A stretch of DNA of 64,000 bases from UBA1275 sp038124025 (GTDB lineage: Bacteria; Bacteroidota; Rhodothermia; Balneolales; Balneolaceae). Location: NCBI GenBank assembly GCA_038124025.1, contig JAYPBC010000011.1:1-64000 (forward strand), in the 5' to 3' direction. Shown here one piece after another: positions 54,746-64,000 of this stretch. Made by a program: the position numbers and the translations under genes. Under the pieces are notes generated by a model. It made no database searches. It was given only the letters and a program-made list of their open reading frames with translations, and was not told the origin of the DNA. Within the stretch, counting starts at the first letter, position 1, and each line of letters begins with the position of its first letter.

Positions 54746-56728
54746 TTATTTATCGTCTTTTGCTTTTGGAGCTTTGCCTGCCTGCTCTTCTGCTTCCATC
54801 TTTTCTTTAAGAACTGCTAAACCCGACATTTCTCCAAGCGTTGGCGCTCCGGTTTCCACGTCGGCTTTATCATCTGCTTTTTTCTTAGCTGCTTTTGCCT
54901 TCTTTTGATCCGCATCTAATTGACTAAGCTCGATGTTTTTACCTTGTTCGTCGAAGCGCAGAATATATGCTTCGACCTCATCTCCTTCTTTGAACTCAGC
55001 CACAACCGATTTAGTCATGTTTAAGAAAGCTTCGGCACCTTTTTCCAGAGCAACAAAAGCCCCTCGGTCGGTCACTTTAACAACTGAGCCCTTAACCTCT
55101 GTACCTGGAGTGTATTCTTTGGCGTACATTTCCCATGGGTTTTGTGTTACTTGCTTATGCCCAAGAGTGATTCTACGATTATCGAAGTCAACTCCAAGAA
55201 TAACCACTTCTATCTCCTGATCCTTCTTAACTACTTCGTTAGGATGCTCAATTTTATCTTCCCAACTAAGATCAGATACATGAATTAGACCGTCTATGCC
55301 GGGTTCCAATTCTACGAATACCCCAAAATTAGTAAGGTTGCGGACCGTACCTTGATGCTTAGAACCAATTGGGAATCTTTCGAGAATATCGGCCCATGGA
55401 TCATTAGTCAATTGTTTGACACCTAGTGAAATTTTCTTCTCATCTTCGTTGATGTTTAACACTATGCACTCTACCACATCGTCTTTATCTACCAACTGAG
55501 ATGGATGCTTGATGTGCTGGGTCCAAGACATTTCAGAAATATGAATTAGACCTTCAACGCCTTTCTCTAATTCGATGAATGCACCATAATCAGCAATTGA
55601 AACCACGCGTCCTTGTACCTTCATACCTTCAGGGTACTTGGCTTGAATTCCTTCCCATGGATGAGGCTGTAACTGCTTTAAACCAAGAGATACACGCTTG
55701 CTACGCTCATCAAAGTCGATTACAGCTACATTCAAGCGTTGATCTAATTGTACAATTTCGCTTGGGTTGTCGACGCGACCCCATGATAGGTCGGTAATAT
55801 GCAGTAAACCATCCACTCCACCTAAATCGATAAATACACCGAAGTCGGTGATATTTTTGACTGCGCCCTCGAGAACCTGACCTGATTCAATTGATTCTAA
55901 AATATGCTCACGCTGTTCTTCTAGATCGTTCTCAATTAATGCTCGGTGAGATACAACAACATTCTCTGCGACCATGTTTAATTTTACAACCTGGAATTCC
56001 ATGGTTTTGTTAACATAAGCATCGAAGTCGCGCACAGGTCGAACATCTATTTGCGAACCAGGGAGGAAGGCATCTATTCCAAACAGATCAACCACCATAC
56101 CACCTTTGATGCGACGTTTTATGAGTCCTTCCACAACTTCACCACTGGTATGAGAAGCTTCAATCTTCTCCCATGCTTGAAGAATATCTGCTTTTCGTCT
56201 AGATAGGATTAATTGACCATCTTTATCTTCCACACGGTCAAGAAATACATCCACTTCATCGCCTGCAGCCATACTTTCGAGCTGTTTGTTATTAAACTCG
56301 TTTACAGCAACAATACCCTCGGATTTAAATCCAATATCGATCACGACGTACTTGTCATCTATTGAGATGATTCGTCCAGTGACAATCTCTTTTTCTTCAA
56401 TTTCATTAAGGGTATTTTCATACATACCCATGAGTTGATTATACTCATCTTCTGTATACTCGTCTGAGGGCTTTTCTAGCTGATCTAGCGTATAAACTTC
56501 TCCTTCTACATCACCGCTAAATACATGAGCTAACACGGTCTGAGTTTCCCCTGCAAGAGGGTTCTCCTCTTCTATAGTCTCTTCTGTTTCTTCGACTGCT
56601 ATTTCGTCAATAGCTTCGGTCGTTTGATTTTGGGTAGTTGTTTGCGTGCCTTCAATAGCTTCTACTACTTCTTCACTTGGAGTTGTTGCTTCAGTTTCTT
56701 CAACTGCTGGTTTGTTGTCTTCTGACAT
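54746..56728 (-). CDS. rpsA: Ribosomal protein bS1
   Basis: Binds mRNA at the ribosome platform and helps start translation, which matters in phyla with few Shine-Dalgarno sequences. The 660-residue protein has an acidic Glu/Thr-rich N-terminal extension of about 105 residues, then six S1 OB-fold repeats (about 115-625): the first two are the divergent ribosome-binding pair, and the last four carry VVSIADYGAFIELEKGVEGL-type strands. A Lys-rich tail follows. It is downstream of cmk by 62 bases, the widespread cmk-rpsA arrangement. Confidence 0.96.
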   Translation of the reverse strand: MSEDNKPAVEETEATTPSEEVVEAIEGTQTTTQNQTTEAIDEIAVEETEETIEEENPLAGETQTVLAHVFSGDVEGEVYTLDQLEKPSDEYTEDEYNQLMGMYENTLNEIEEKEIVTGRIISIDDKYVVIDIGFKSEGIVAVNEFNNKQLESMAAGDEVDVFLDRVEDKDGQLILSRRKADILQAWEKIEASHTSGEVVEGLIKRRIKGGMVVDLFGIDAFLPGSQIDVRPVRDFDAYVNKTMEFQVVKLNMVAENVVVSHRALIENDLEEQREHILESIESGQVLEGAVKNITDFGVFIDLGGVDGLLHITDLSWGRVDNPSEIVQLDQRLNVAVIDFDERSKRVSLGLKQLQPHPWEGIQAKYPEGMKVQGRVVSIADYGAFIELEKGVEGLIHISEMSWTQHIKHPSQLVDKDDVVECIVLNINEDEKKISLGVKQLTNDPWADILERFPIGSKHQGTVRNLTNFGVFVELEPGIDGLIHVSDLSWEDKIEHPNEVVKKDQEIEVVILGVDFDNRRITLGHKQVTQNPWEMYAKEYTPGTEVKGSVVKVTDRGAFVALEKGAEAFLNMTKSVVAEFKEGDEVEAYILRFDEQGKNIELSQLDADQKKAKAAKKKADDKADVETGAPTLGEMSGLAVLKEKMEAEEQAGKAPKAKDDK

Positions 56729-56790
56729 TGAAATATTTGTTATTGTTCATACCTCAAAATCGACTTTCGACTTTGGGATAAGGTTACAGT

Positions 56791-57447
56791 TTATTCTATT
56801 AGGATAAATTCTTTTATCTTTTTAATGATGTATTGGACCTGCTCATCAAAACTAAATGTTGAGCTATCCACTACAATGGCGTCATCTGCTTGCTTTAACG
56901 GATCTTTTTCTCGGGTTGAATCGATTCGATCTCGTTGTTTGATTTCGGTAAGCACCTCATTGTAACTTATCTGAATACCTTTCGAGTTAAGTTCTTGGTG
57001 CCTTCTTTTTGCTCTGGTTTCAAGATCAGCTATCATAAAAAACTTACATTCAGCACTTGGGAATACGGCTGTACCTAAGTCTCGTCCATCAGCGATATAT
57101 ACATCGTGCTGGACTGCTTTATTCATCAACGCATTAATAAACTCTCTGACCTTGGGCATGGCAGCAACGGTGCTAACATGCGCTGATACTTCTGGAGTTC
57201 TTATGGCTTCGGTTATATTTACAGCATTGAGCGTCACTTGAAATTCACCATTGAATTCAAATTTGAGCTGAGCAGAGTGAAGTGATTCAAAGAACATGGG
57301 TAAGGAATGCTCGTTTTTCAAGAAAAGGTAGGTTGCTGCCCGATACAAAGCTCCGGAATCTAAATATTGTATATTTAGCTCATGAGCCACAGCGCGAGCA
57401 GTTGAACTTTTTCCCGATCCAGCGGGGCCATCAATTACCACTATCAT
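56791..57447 (-). CDS. cmk: Cytidylate kinase
   Basis: Phosphorylates CMP and dCMP to the diphosphates. The 218-residue protein has the P-loop DGPAGSGKSSTAR (6-18), the CMP-binding LDSGALYRAATYL, the DGRDLGTAVFP motif and the lid RAKRRHQEL to QRDRIDSTREKDPLKQADDA (20 residues). Divergent from rpsT and cotranscribed with rpsA. Confidence 0.96.
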   Translation of the reverse strand: MIVVIDGPAGSGKSSTARAVAHELNIQYLDSGALYRAATYLFLKNEHSLPMFFESLHSAQLKFEFNGEFQVTLNAVNITEAIRTPEVSAHVSTVAAMPKVREFINALMNKAVQHDVYIADGRDLGTAVFPSAECKFFMIADLETRAKRRHQELNSKGIQISYNEVLTEIKQRDRIDSTREKDPLKQADDAIVVDSSTFSFDEQVQYIIKKIKEFILIE

Positions 57448-57495
57448 AACAGAACGGTTAAATTACGCGGAATTAAGTTATTATTCAATCTTTTA

Positions 57496-57526
57496 TTGAT
57501 TAGAATAAAACTAAGCCGTAATTTTG
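57496..57526 (+). promoter_or_regulatory. Bacteroidota-type promoter of rpsT
   Basis: TTG (57496-57498), a 20-base spacer and TAATTTTG (57519-57526), a perfect TAnnTTTG -7 element, lie 38 bases before the rpsT ATG. This is one of the clearest promoters in the window and supports assignment to the Bacteroidota-related group. Confidence 0.6.
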
Positions 57527-57564
57527 ATAACTATAAATAAAAAAGTCTAAACTCCACAATCGGA

Positions 57565-57816
57565 ATGGCTCAGAACAAATCAGCGATTAAACGCGACCGA
57601 CAAAACGCAAAAAGAAATGCACATAATCGTGCTAGACGTTCTAAAATGCGTACTCTTATCAAAAAAGTAATGACATCAACCAGTAAGGATGAAGCTCAAG
57701 TACTATACAAAGAAGCCGTATCTTACCTTGATAGGATGAGTGTCAAAGGGGTGATTCATACCAACAACGCAGCTAGAAAAAAAGCGCAACTTACTCGTCA
57801 CGTAAACGCCCTATAG
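57565..57816 (+). CDS. rpsT: Ribosomal protein bS20
   Basis: Primary 16S rRNA-binding protein. The 83-residue, Lys/Arg-rich, wholly helical protein starts MAQNKSAIKRDRQNAKRN and ends with the typical GVIHTNNAARKKAQLTRHV. Followed after 4 bases by gpmI, so the two are read together from the promoter upstream. Confidence 0.97.
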   Translation: MAQNKSAIKRDRQNAKRNAHNRARRSKMRTLIKKVMTSTSKDEAQVLYKEAVSYLDRMSVKGVIHTNNAARKKAQLTRHVNAL

Positions 57817-57820
57817 GCAT

Positions 57821-59338
57821 ATGTCTGAGAATGCAACCAAAGCTATGCTGGTAATCCTAGATGGTTTTGGTATCGCTAAAGATCCCAAGGTTAGTGCAGT
57901 TGATCAAGCTAATCTCCCCTACTATCGCTCCCTTCTGAGCGACATGCCTCACACCCAATTATCTGCAAGTGGTGAGGATGTTGGTTTGCCAGAGAATCAA
58001 TTTGGAAATTCCGAAGTAGGTCATTTAAATATTGGAGCAGGCCGTATAGTTTGGCAAGCTCTCTCGAGAATTAATAAAGATATCCGTGAAGGTGGTTTCT
58101 TTACCAATCCAGCTCTCCTAGATACTGTTCAAGAAGCAAAAAAGCGTGGATATCTTCACGTTATGGGTTTATTTTCTGACGGAGGCGTCCATTCTCATAT
58201 CAATCATCTCTACGCCTTACTCAGCTTAGCAAAGAGAGAAGGCCTAGAAGAAGTATATGTTCATGCATTCACAGATGGTAGAGATACCTCACCGAGGTCT
58301 GGTTTAACATATCTTGAAGAGTTTCAACAAAAAGCATCACAAATCGGTATTGGTAAAGTAGTTAGCATTGTAGGACGTTATTTTGCTATGGATAGGGATA
58401 ATCGTTGGGAACGAGTTAAGAAAGCCTACGATTTATTGACTATCGGTAAGGGTAGTGTAACTGATAATGCCATAGAAGCTATGCAAGCTTCCTACTCTGC
58501 AGGTGTAACGGATGAATTTATTGAACCCATTTGTGTTGGGAATCCAAATCATGGCAGAATAGTGCAGGATGATGCGGTTTTATTCTTTAATATTAGAGGA
58601 GACCGAGCTCGTGAAATAACTCGAGCATTCACTCAGAAAGGATTTAACGAATTCGCAACACACATTTCAAACCTACATTACACTTGTTTCACCTCATATG
58701 ATGCAACTTTTGAGAATGTAACGGTTGCTTATCCTCCTCAAAATTTGGTAAATACACTTGGGCAGTGGGTTTCAAAAAATGCTAAAAAACAATTTAGAAT
58801 AGCAGAAACTGAGAAATACCCTCATGTAACCTACTTTTTTAACGGGGGCATTGAAGAGCCCAACGATGGTGAGTTTCGCAAAGTTATACCTAGCCCAAAG
58901 GTGGCAACATACGATTTACAACCTGAGATGAGTGCTCCAGAAGTGGCCGAGACATTAGTTTCCGCTCTACAAGAAAACCGCTACGACCTCGTTGTATTAA
59001 ACTTTGCAAATCCAGATATGGTTGGTCATACCGGTAACATGCAAGCGGCCATACAAGCAGTTGAAGCAGTGGACAAGGAACTCGAAAAAGTGGTAACTAC
59101 AGCTACTGAAATGGGATACAAAACGTTAATTATAGCTGATCATGGTAATGCCGATCAGATGACCAAAGAGGATGGTAGTCCACATACAGCTCATACCACT
59201 TCCTTAGTTCCTGCAATAGTAGTAGGCTTAGGCAACAAAACACTTCGTCAAGGCAAGTTGGCCGATGTAGCACCTACATTGTTGAAAATGATGGGCTTAG
59301 ATAAACCCAATGAAATGACAGGTAGTGCCCTATATTGA
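57821..59338 (+). CDS. gpmI: 2,3-bisphosphoglycerate-independent phosphoglycerate mutase
   Basis: Interconverts 3- and 2-phosphoglycerate in glycolysis and gluconeogenesis by a Mn2+-dependent phosphoserine mechanism. The 505-residue protein has Asp14 in VILDGFGIAKD, catalytic Ser64 in FGNSEVGHLNIGAGR, DGRDTSPRSG, GRYFAMDRDNRW and the second metal site LIIADHGNADQM. Length and motifs match the alkaline-phosphatase-superfamily enzyme. It follows rpsT by 4 bases. Confidence 0.97.
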   Translation: MSENATKAMLVILDGFGIAKDPKVSAVDQANLPYYRSLLSDMPHTQLSASGEDVGLPENQFGNSEVGHLNIGAGRIVWQALSRINKDIREGGFFTNPALLDTVQEAKKRGYLHVMGLFSDGGVHSHINHLYALLSLAKREGLEEVYVHAFTDGRDTSPRSGLTYLEEFQQKASQIGIGKVVSIVGRYFAMDRDNRWERVKKAYDLLTIGKGSVTDNAIEAMQASYSAGVTDEFIEPICVGNPNHGRIVQDDAVLFFNIRGDRAREITRAFTQKGFNEFATHISNLHYTCFTSYDATFENVTVAYPPQNLVNTLGQWVSKNAKKQFRIAETEKYPHVTYFFNGGIEEPNDGEFRKVIPSPKVATYDLQPEMSAPEVAETLVSALQENRYDLVVLNFANPDMVGHTGNMQAAIQAVEAVDKELEKVVTTATEMGYKTLIIADHGNADQMTKEDGSPHTAHTTSLVPAIVVGLGNKTLRQGKLADVAPTLLKMMGLDKPNEMTGSALY

Positions 59339-59683
59339 TTCTTACTCGGAATTAAATAATAACATGACTTTGACACAACAACCAACAAAGGTAATTCTAC
59401 TAGTGAAATAACAAAACCAGGGTAGATTTAATTTCTGATGAATTAACCGTAGTTGTGTTAAAAAAATATAGCGAGCTCCATTTTGTTTGCATTTAGGTGG
59501 GTGCCCTGCTACATTCGATAAGAACGATACGGTAAGTTTTGCCGTTTACTTTAACAATTAGCAATCTGTATTATATATTAACGTTTAATCTCGTTCATTC
59601 GGGGGTTCAAGCTATTATCTTTGAAGTTTCGATTGTAAACAAAATAGATGTAATTTCAATTCATAGCGCATAAGGATATTCAC
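59339..59683. other. Intergenic region between gpmI and clpC
   Basis: 345 bases without a supported gene. There is a 7-bp hairpin ACGGTAA/TTGCCGT (59529-59545, one wobble) and a -7 promoter element near the clpC end. A 15-codon frame at 59364-59411 has no support. No clear intrinsic terminator for gpmI and no CIRCE or CtsR-type heat-shock operator for clpC was recognised. Confidence 0.5.
59616..59623 (+). promoter_or_regulatory. Possible -7 element for clpC
   Basis: TATCTTTG matches the Bacteroidota -7 consensus TAnnTTTG exactly, 60 bases before the clpC start. No good TTG partner is found 19-21 bases upstream, so this may depend on another factor or be chance. Confidence 0.35.
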
Positions 59684-62350
59684 ATGGAGGGTAATTTTTC
59701 AAGTAAGGTTAGAGACGTAATCCAGTTTAGTCGCGAGGAAGCACTGCGACTAGGGCATGATTACATAGGAACCGAGCATTTAATATTAGGTATAGTCCGG
59801 CTCGGCGATGGAGTAGCTGTTCGCATACTCAAAAATCTAGATTGTGATCTGTTTAAATTGAAAAAAACTATTGAGGATACGGTACGTGGAACTGGTGGGT
59901 CTGTTACCATAGGGAATATACCACTTACCAAACAGGCAGAAAAAGTTCTCAGAATCACCTATTTAGAAGCTAAACTATATAAAAGCGATACCATTGGTAC
60001 CGAACATCTTTTACTCTCACTTCTACGTGACGATGAAAATATAGCGGCACAAATTCTTCAGCAATTCAATATTTCTTATGACTCCGTACGTGAGGAATTA
60101 GATCTCATTATCTCAGGTAAAACCAGAGATGATAATAAAAGTCCCTCAGCTCTAGCCTCTGGTGAGTCAGAATCTGGTGGATCTGGAAAATCAGGAAGCT
60201 CTCGCGATAAAAAGTCCGACAAATCAAAAACACCTGTGCTTGACAATTTTGGTCGTGATCTTACGCAACTTGCCGAGGAAGGTAAGCTTGACCCCATCAT
60301 TGGTCGGGATAAAGAAATTGAGCGTGTAGCACAGGTATTAAGTAGACGCAAAAAAAATAATCCCGTACTTATCGGTGAACCCGGCGTTGGAAAAACAGCT
60401 ATCGCAGAAGGATTGGCCTCAAGAATAATCGATCGAAAAGTATCTCGAATACTATTTGACAAACGAGTTATTGCTCTTGATGTAGCTGCATTAGTTGCGG
60501 GCACAAAGTATAGAGGTCAATTTGAAGAACGTATGAAAGCAGTAATGACTGAGTTGGAAAAAACGGATAATGTCATTCTGTTTATAGATGAACTACACAC
60601 CATAGTTGGAGCTGGTGGTGCAAGTGGATCACTGGATGCTTCTAATATGCTCAAACCAGCATTAGCAAGAGGCGAAGTACAGGCAATTGGTGCAACCACC
60701 TTAAATGAATATCGTCAATTCATTGAAAAGGATGGTGCTCTGGAAAGACGCTTCCAAAAAATCATGGTAGATCCTACCAGCCCAGAAGAAACGCTTGAAA
60801 TCCTTAATCAAATTAAGTCAAAATACGAAAAGCATCATTTTGTTAGTTATACCAACGACGCCCTTGCTGCATGTGTTAAGCTAACGGATCGCTATGTGCC
60901 CGATCACTTTTTACCTGATAAAGCAATTGATGCTATGGACGAAGCAGGAGCTCGCGTTCACCTAGCTAATATCAATGTTCCCAAGCATATAGTCGAGCTA
61001 GAAGAAACCATTGAAAAGACCAGTTCCGAAAAGAATACGATGGTTAAAAAGCAACGTTTTGAAGAAGCAGCTCGACTTCGCGACAAAGAAAAAAGACTTA
61101 TTGAAGATTTAGAAGTAGCTCAAAGAGATTGGGAAAAAGAATCTGAGGATATAGTGTTTGATGTACAAGAAGATGATGTTGCTTCTGTCATTGCTATGAT
61201 GAGTGGTGTGCCTGTTAATAAAATTTCACAAAACGAAGGACAAAAGCTCCTCAATATGAAGGAGCAACTAAAGGGTAAAGTGATTGGTCAAGACGAGGCC
61301 ATAATTAAATTAACCAAAGCAATTCAACGCACGCGCGCCGGATTAAAGGATCCTTCACGCCCCATAGGATCCTTTGTTTTCCTAGGGCCTACAGGTGTGG
61401 GTAAAACCGAACTTGCCAAAGTTTTGGCTAAGTATCTATTTGACAAAGACGAAGCTCTCATACGAATAGATATGAGTGAATATATGGAAAAATTTAGTGT
61501 ATCTAGACTAATTGGTGCGCCTCCAGGCTATGTTGGATATGAAGAAGGTGGTGTTTTGACCGAGAAAGTACGTCGCAAACCATATAGCGTCATTTTACTA
61601 GATGAAATTGAAAAAGCACATCCAGATGTTTTCAACATACTTCTTCAAGTACTCGATGATGGTATTTTAACTGATAGTTTGGGGCGTCGTGTAGATTTTA
61701 GAAATACCATCATCATCATGACCTCTAATATTGGTGCTCGCGATATTAAGAATATGGGTAAGGGCATCGGTTTTGCTGGTCAAGGTGATAATACATTTGA
61801 CTACGCAAAAATGAAAAGCACCATACAAGAAGCGCTCAAAAAAGTATTTAACCCTGAATTCTTAAATCGTATTGACGATGTTATAACGTTTAAGCCTCTT
61901 GAAAAAGAAGATATTTATCAAATTATTGATGTATTAAGTGAAGAGTTATTTCATCGGATAAAAGAGGTCGGCTATAATGTTGAATTAACCAAAGGTGCAA
62001 AAGACTTTATTACTGAGAAAGGTTTTGATCCAAAATACGGAGCTCGACCCCTTAGAAGAGCAATTCAGCGATATATAGAAGATCCACTTGCCGAAGCTTT
62101 ATTGGAAGATAAAAAACCAGAAGGCTCAACGATTAAGATAAAATTGAATAAATCCAGAGATGATTTAAGTTTTAGCTGGGCGGTAATGAAATCTAAATCT
62201 GCTAAATCTTCAAAAAAGTCATCTTTTAAAACTGAAACAGATCTTGACAATTCAAAATCAAAGTCAGGTGTTAATGACAGTTTAAAAAGTGACTCTTCCG
62301 AAGAAAAAGGAAGACCAAGCACTTCGCCGGAACAAGCGAAAAAAGTATAA
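59684..62350 (+). CDS. clpC: ATP-dependent Clp protease ATP-binding subunit ClpC
   Basis: Hsp100 unfoldase that feeds substrates to ClpP. The 888-residue protein has the Clp-N double repeat (about 1-145), a Gly/Ser/Lys-rich linker (about 150-185), AAA-1 with Walker A GEPGVGKT (231-238) and [10 protein letters not shown], a middle domain with UVR-like [18 protein letters not shown] (about 455-472), AAA-2 with Walker A GPTGVGKT (568-575), and a C-terminal Lys/Ser-rich tail of about 55 residues. The short middle domain separates it from ClpB. AAGGA eight bases before the ATG is Shine-Dalgarno-like. Its stop abuts that of the convergent gene. Confidence 0.95.
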   Translation: MEGNFSSKVRDVIQFSREEALRLGHDYIGTEHLILGIVRLGDGVAVRILKNLDCDLFKLKKTIEDTVRGTGGSVTIGNIPLTKQAEKVLRITYLEAKLYKSDTIGTEHLLLSLLRDDENIAAQILQQFNISYDSVREELDLIISGKTRDDNKSPSALASGESESGGSGKSGSSRDKKSDKSKTPVLDNFGRDLTQLAEEGKLDPIIGRDKEIERVAQVLSRRKKNNPVLIGEPGVGKTAIAEGLASRIIDRKVSRILFDKRVIALDVAALVAGTKYRGQFEERMKAVMTELEKTDNVILFIDELHTIVGAGGASGSLDASNMLKPALARGEVQAIGATTLNEYRQFIEKDGALERRFQKIMVDPTSPEETLEILNQIKSKYEKHHFVSYTNDALAACVKLTDRYVPDHFLPDKAIDAMDEAGARVHLANINVPKHIVELEETIEKTSSEKNTMVKKQRFEEAARLRDKEKRLIEDLEVAQRDWEKESEDIVFDVQEDDVASVIAMMSGVPVNKISQNEGQKLLNMKEQLKGKVIGQDEAIIKLTKAIQRTRAGLKDPSRPIGSFVFLGPTGVGKTELAKVLAKYLFDKDEALIRIDMSEYMEKFSVSRLIGAPPGYVGYEEGGVLTEKVRRKPYSVILLDEIEKAHPDVFNILLQVLDDGILTDSLGRRVDFRNTIIIMTSNIGARDIKNMGKGIGFAGQGDNTFDYAKMKSTIQEALKKVFNPEFLNRIDDVITFKPLEKEDIYQIIDVLSEELFHRIKEVGYNVELTKGAKDFITEKGFDPKYGARPLRRAIQRYIEDPLAEALLEDKKPEGSTIKIKLNKSRDDLSFSWAVMKSKSAKSSKKSSFKTETDLDNSKSKSGVNDSLKSDSSEEKGRPSTSPEQAKKV

Positions 62351-63412
62351 TTACCTCAAGATAATCTCACTAGTCAAACCAGATAAAATGAGACGACTAT
62401 CTTTTTGATTTAGATAGAATGGTGAAATTTGTTGTGTTTTAGAAACCGGAACTGATTGTTTTGTAATTCGTCGTTCTTCAACATTGATTTCATGGAGTTC
62501 CAAGTCCTCAACCGTTGGGTATGTACTTAGCTCAGTCCCCGATTGTTGAATAGACGTTCCCATTACATCAGCTGTTAATACTGCTATAGTGTTTTTCAAC
62601 GGTAGGTAAGCCGCTCTCAATATGGGGTTCCCTCTAATTGATGAGCTACCAATTCTTTTTGCTGTATAGGAATCATACACCCCTACTCGTCCCCCAGAAA
62701 ACAAGGTATGATATCTACCCTCTTCAGAGAATTCAATTCCTTCCACCGGTTGAGAAAACTCCCATTCAGCAATAGAATTTCCATAGCGATCAAAAACTTT
62801 AACCAAATCGTCTAGACCGTCTTGCGCAGTAACCAGAGCTATAAATGCACCATTACTTGAAACATGCACTCCTCGCAGCTGCCTATGGGTACTAAAATGA
62901 AGGGAAATGGGCTTTTTTCCAGATGTAATTATTTGGGCTGAGGAACCCATTGAGTTACCGAATACTATTTTTGGATTATATATTACCTGAGTTCGAAACT
63001 GCGGATCGCTTGCAAATTCCGAAACGGCTTCGCCATCCTCAGAACCGGAACTATTTGACTCACTATGTATAATTTTTCCCCGTCGGTTTATCCACAAAAA
63101 ATTAGCCACATTTTCTCTGATTATACTCTCATATGGACTTGCATAGACCATGAATGTGGGATCTTGAATAGTGGGAAAGGTATAAGCTGCCTGCTGTAAT
63201 ACAAAGCCCATTGCATCTTTTATAATAATGCTATTTTCAGTTATCATCGTTTCAATTTGAATCCTTGACTCTTCACTAGCCACCACGGCAATCTGAAGAT
63301 CTTGTGCCTGAGCACTCACATACAAACCAACATACATCCATATTGTGGTTATTTTGAACAAAAAAGTGACTCTCGGAGTGATTCGTTTAGTTTTTTTTGA
63401 ACAGATTTTCAT
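62351..63412 (-). CDS. Exported protein of unknown function, possible beta-propeller
   Basis: A 353-residue protein with a basic N-terminus KICSKKTKRITPR, a hydrophobic signal (about 16-37, ending AQA) and a globular region. Repeated patterns such as LRGVHVSSNGAFIALVTA, VEGIEFSEEGRYHTLFSGGR and LKNTIAVLTADVMG resemble the blades of WD40-like propellers, but no family is recognised and no catalytic motif stands out. No Cys follows the signal, so it is not a lipoprotein. Its stop is immediately next to that of clpC, tail to tail, with no terminator between them. Confidence 0.6.
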   Translation of the reverse strand: MKICSKKTKRITPRVTFLFKITTIWMYVGLYVSAQAQDLQIAVVASEESRIQIETMITENSIIIKDAMGFVLQQAAYTFPTIQDPTFMVYASPYESIIRENVANFLWINRRGKIIHSESNSSGSEDGEAVSEFASDPQFRTQVIYNPKIVFGNSMGSSAQIITSGKKPISLHFSTHRQLRGVHVSSNGAFIALVTAQDGLDDLVKVFDRYGNSIAEWEFSQPVEGIEFSEEGRYHTLFSGGRVGVYDSYTAKRIGSSSIRGNPILRAAYLPLKNTIAVLTADVMGTSIQQSGTELSTYPTVEDLELHEINVEERRITKQSVPVSKTQQISPFYLNQKDSRLILSGLTSEIILR

Positions 63413-63517
63413 TCGCTTCCTAGATCTTATTGGCTTAAATTAGATTCCAAAATACAGTTATTAATTTAGACATCCTTAAATAGTTTAATCAGGAATTTTT
63501 AAGAGAATATTCGAATC

Positions 63518-64000
63518 ATGAAGTACCATCTAATCACAGGCGGTTGCGGTTTTGTTGGACGTAATTTTGTTAAAAGGCTTTACTCAACCTCAGGGGATAC
63601 CTTAATAGTAATCGATGATTTATCGGTAGGTACTCACCCAACACAGTGGCTAGATCCTAGTTTAGCCAAACATAAAGAGGGTAATGTTGAATATTTTGGT
63701 GAAGATAAAAGAATAATTTTCATAAAAGAAGATATACGCTCAATCTTAAATGGCCTTGTTGAACGTGAAGACTATCTATCTGAATATTTTGCTTTAGACA
63801 TTGATCACTTCACCGATGTATTCCATTTTGCAGCTATTGTCGGAGGCCGAGCTACTATTGATGGAGATCCTATGAAAGTAGCATTAGACTTAGCCATTGA
63901 TGCTCTATTTTTTAGATGGATATGTCTACATAAACCCGACCGTGTCTTATATCCAAGTTCCAGCGCGGCTTACCCAGTTGACCTGCAGACAGAAACAGAT
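63518..64000 (+). CDS. NAD-dependent epimerase/dehydratase, 5' part
   Basis: The gene is cut by the window end; 161 codons are visible. The extended short-chain dehydrogenase fold begins with ITGGCGFVGRNFVKRL (Rossmann Gly-rich loop, about 6-21), an acidic IDDLS strand end (about 34-38), DVFHFAAIVGG (about 101-111) and YPSSSAAYP (about 147-155), the last holding the catalytic Ser/Thr. The YxxxK motif would lie beyond the end. Such enzymes make sugar nucleotides for surface polysaccharide; the exact substrate cannot be told. The 105 bases upstream are shared with the divergent unknown gene. Confidence 0.85.
   Translation, partial: MKYHLITGGCGFVGRNFVKRLYSTSGDTLIVIDDLSVGTHPTQWLDPSLAKHKEGNVEYFGEDKRIIFIKEDIRSILNGLVEREDYLSEYFALDIDHFTDVFHFAAIVGGRATIDGDPMKVALDLAIDALFFRWICLHKPDRVLYPSSSAAYPVDLQTETD

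Noticed and set aside
54846..56400. Repeated blocks in rpsA as a DNA repeat array
   Set aside because: They are the repeated S1 domains of the encoded protein, diverged at base level.
59364..59411. 15-codon frame after gpmI
   Set aside because: Too short, no hydrophobic or domain pattern and no start signal.
59561..59575. Partial CIRCE-like TTAGCA element before clpC
   Set aside because: Only the first six bases resemble CIRCE and there is no inverted GAGTGCTAA arm.
59600..59615. tRNA T-loop-like sequence GGGGGTTCAAGC
   Set aside because: The flanking bases do not pair as a T-stem and no acceptor, D or anticodon arms can be drawn.
1..64000. CRISPR arrays, insertion sequences, prophage or rRNA/tRNA genes
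   Set aside because: No spaced identical repeats, transposase, integrase or structural-RNA pattern was found on reading both strands.

Overview
The window looks like a stretch of core chromosome from a free-living, probably marine, Gram-negative bacterium of the Bacteroidota/Rhodothermota/Balneolota group; Balneolota-like is my best guess. The evidence is two secreted proteins with type IX secretion C-terminal domains carrying the PNPFNPST-type signature, several Bacteroidota-type promoters (TTG, about 20 nt, TAnnTTTG), few Shine-Dalgarno sequences, FolE2, a Bacteroidota-type ThiL relative, and the gene orders cmk-rpsA and rpsF-rpsR-rplI. Base composition is AT-rich, most clearly around 34-36.7 kb. 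I see no rRNA, tRNA, CRISPR array, insertion sequence or prophage.

Layout. 0-11 kb (+): recA-recX, an AI-2E-type permease, purN-purH, then the elongasome cluster mreB-mreC-mreD-mrdA-rodA. 11-13 kb: rnhB (-) and a solitary VWA protein (+). 12.8-18 kb (-): an envelope operon uppS-bamA-skp-skp-skp with three consecutive Skp/OmpH paralogues. 18-29 kb (-): a long directon folE2/PTPS, a secreted nuclease-like T9SS cargo protein, nadE, LysM lytic transglycosylase, CtpA-type protease, PHP phosphoesterase, ribH.

29.4-36.5 kb (-) is the least ordinary part. A PiT-like permease and a DUF2490 outer-membrane protein are followed by a 33-codon membrane micro-ORF that is easy to miss, a TonB-dependent receptor and a T9SS beta-helix cargo protein. 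Two stretches of 11-bp-spaced TTAACA-type hexamers (34475-34513 and 36516-36554), 31/39 identical to each other, resemble tandem PHO boxes. One lies before the permease and the other before the micro-ORF/receptor. I infer a phosphate-responsive outer-membrane acquisition module; this is a hypothesis.

36.6-48 kb (-): ftsH, a ThiL-like protein that has lost most metal/ATP-binding Asp motifs, an exbB-(93 aa membrane protein)-exbD-exbD motor operon, a 1223-residue outer-membrane protein with a SprA-like segment, and DsbD. 48-49.6 kb (-): rpsF-rpsR-rplI and a pterin carbinolamine dehydratase which, with FolE2 and an animal-type PTPS at 28-29 kb, suggests tetrahydrobiopterin metabolism. 49.8-54.6 kb: NhaD-type antiporter, Omp85-type barrel, uppP, orphan MoxR ATPase. 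54.7-57.5 kb (-): cmk-rpsA. 57.5-62.3 kb (+): rpsT, gpmI, clpC. The window ends with an unrecognised exported protein (-) and the 5' part of an NAD-dependent sugar epimerase (+).

Several start codons were moved downstream of the longest reading frame where a signal peptide, a terminator or family length supported it; each case is stated in its entry. Residue positions are my own counts and may be off by a few.
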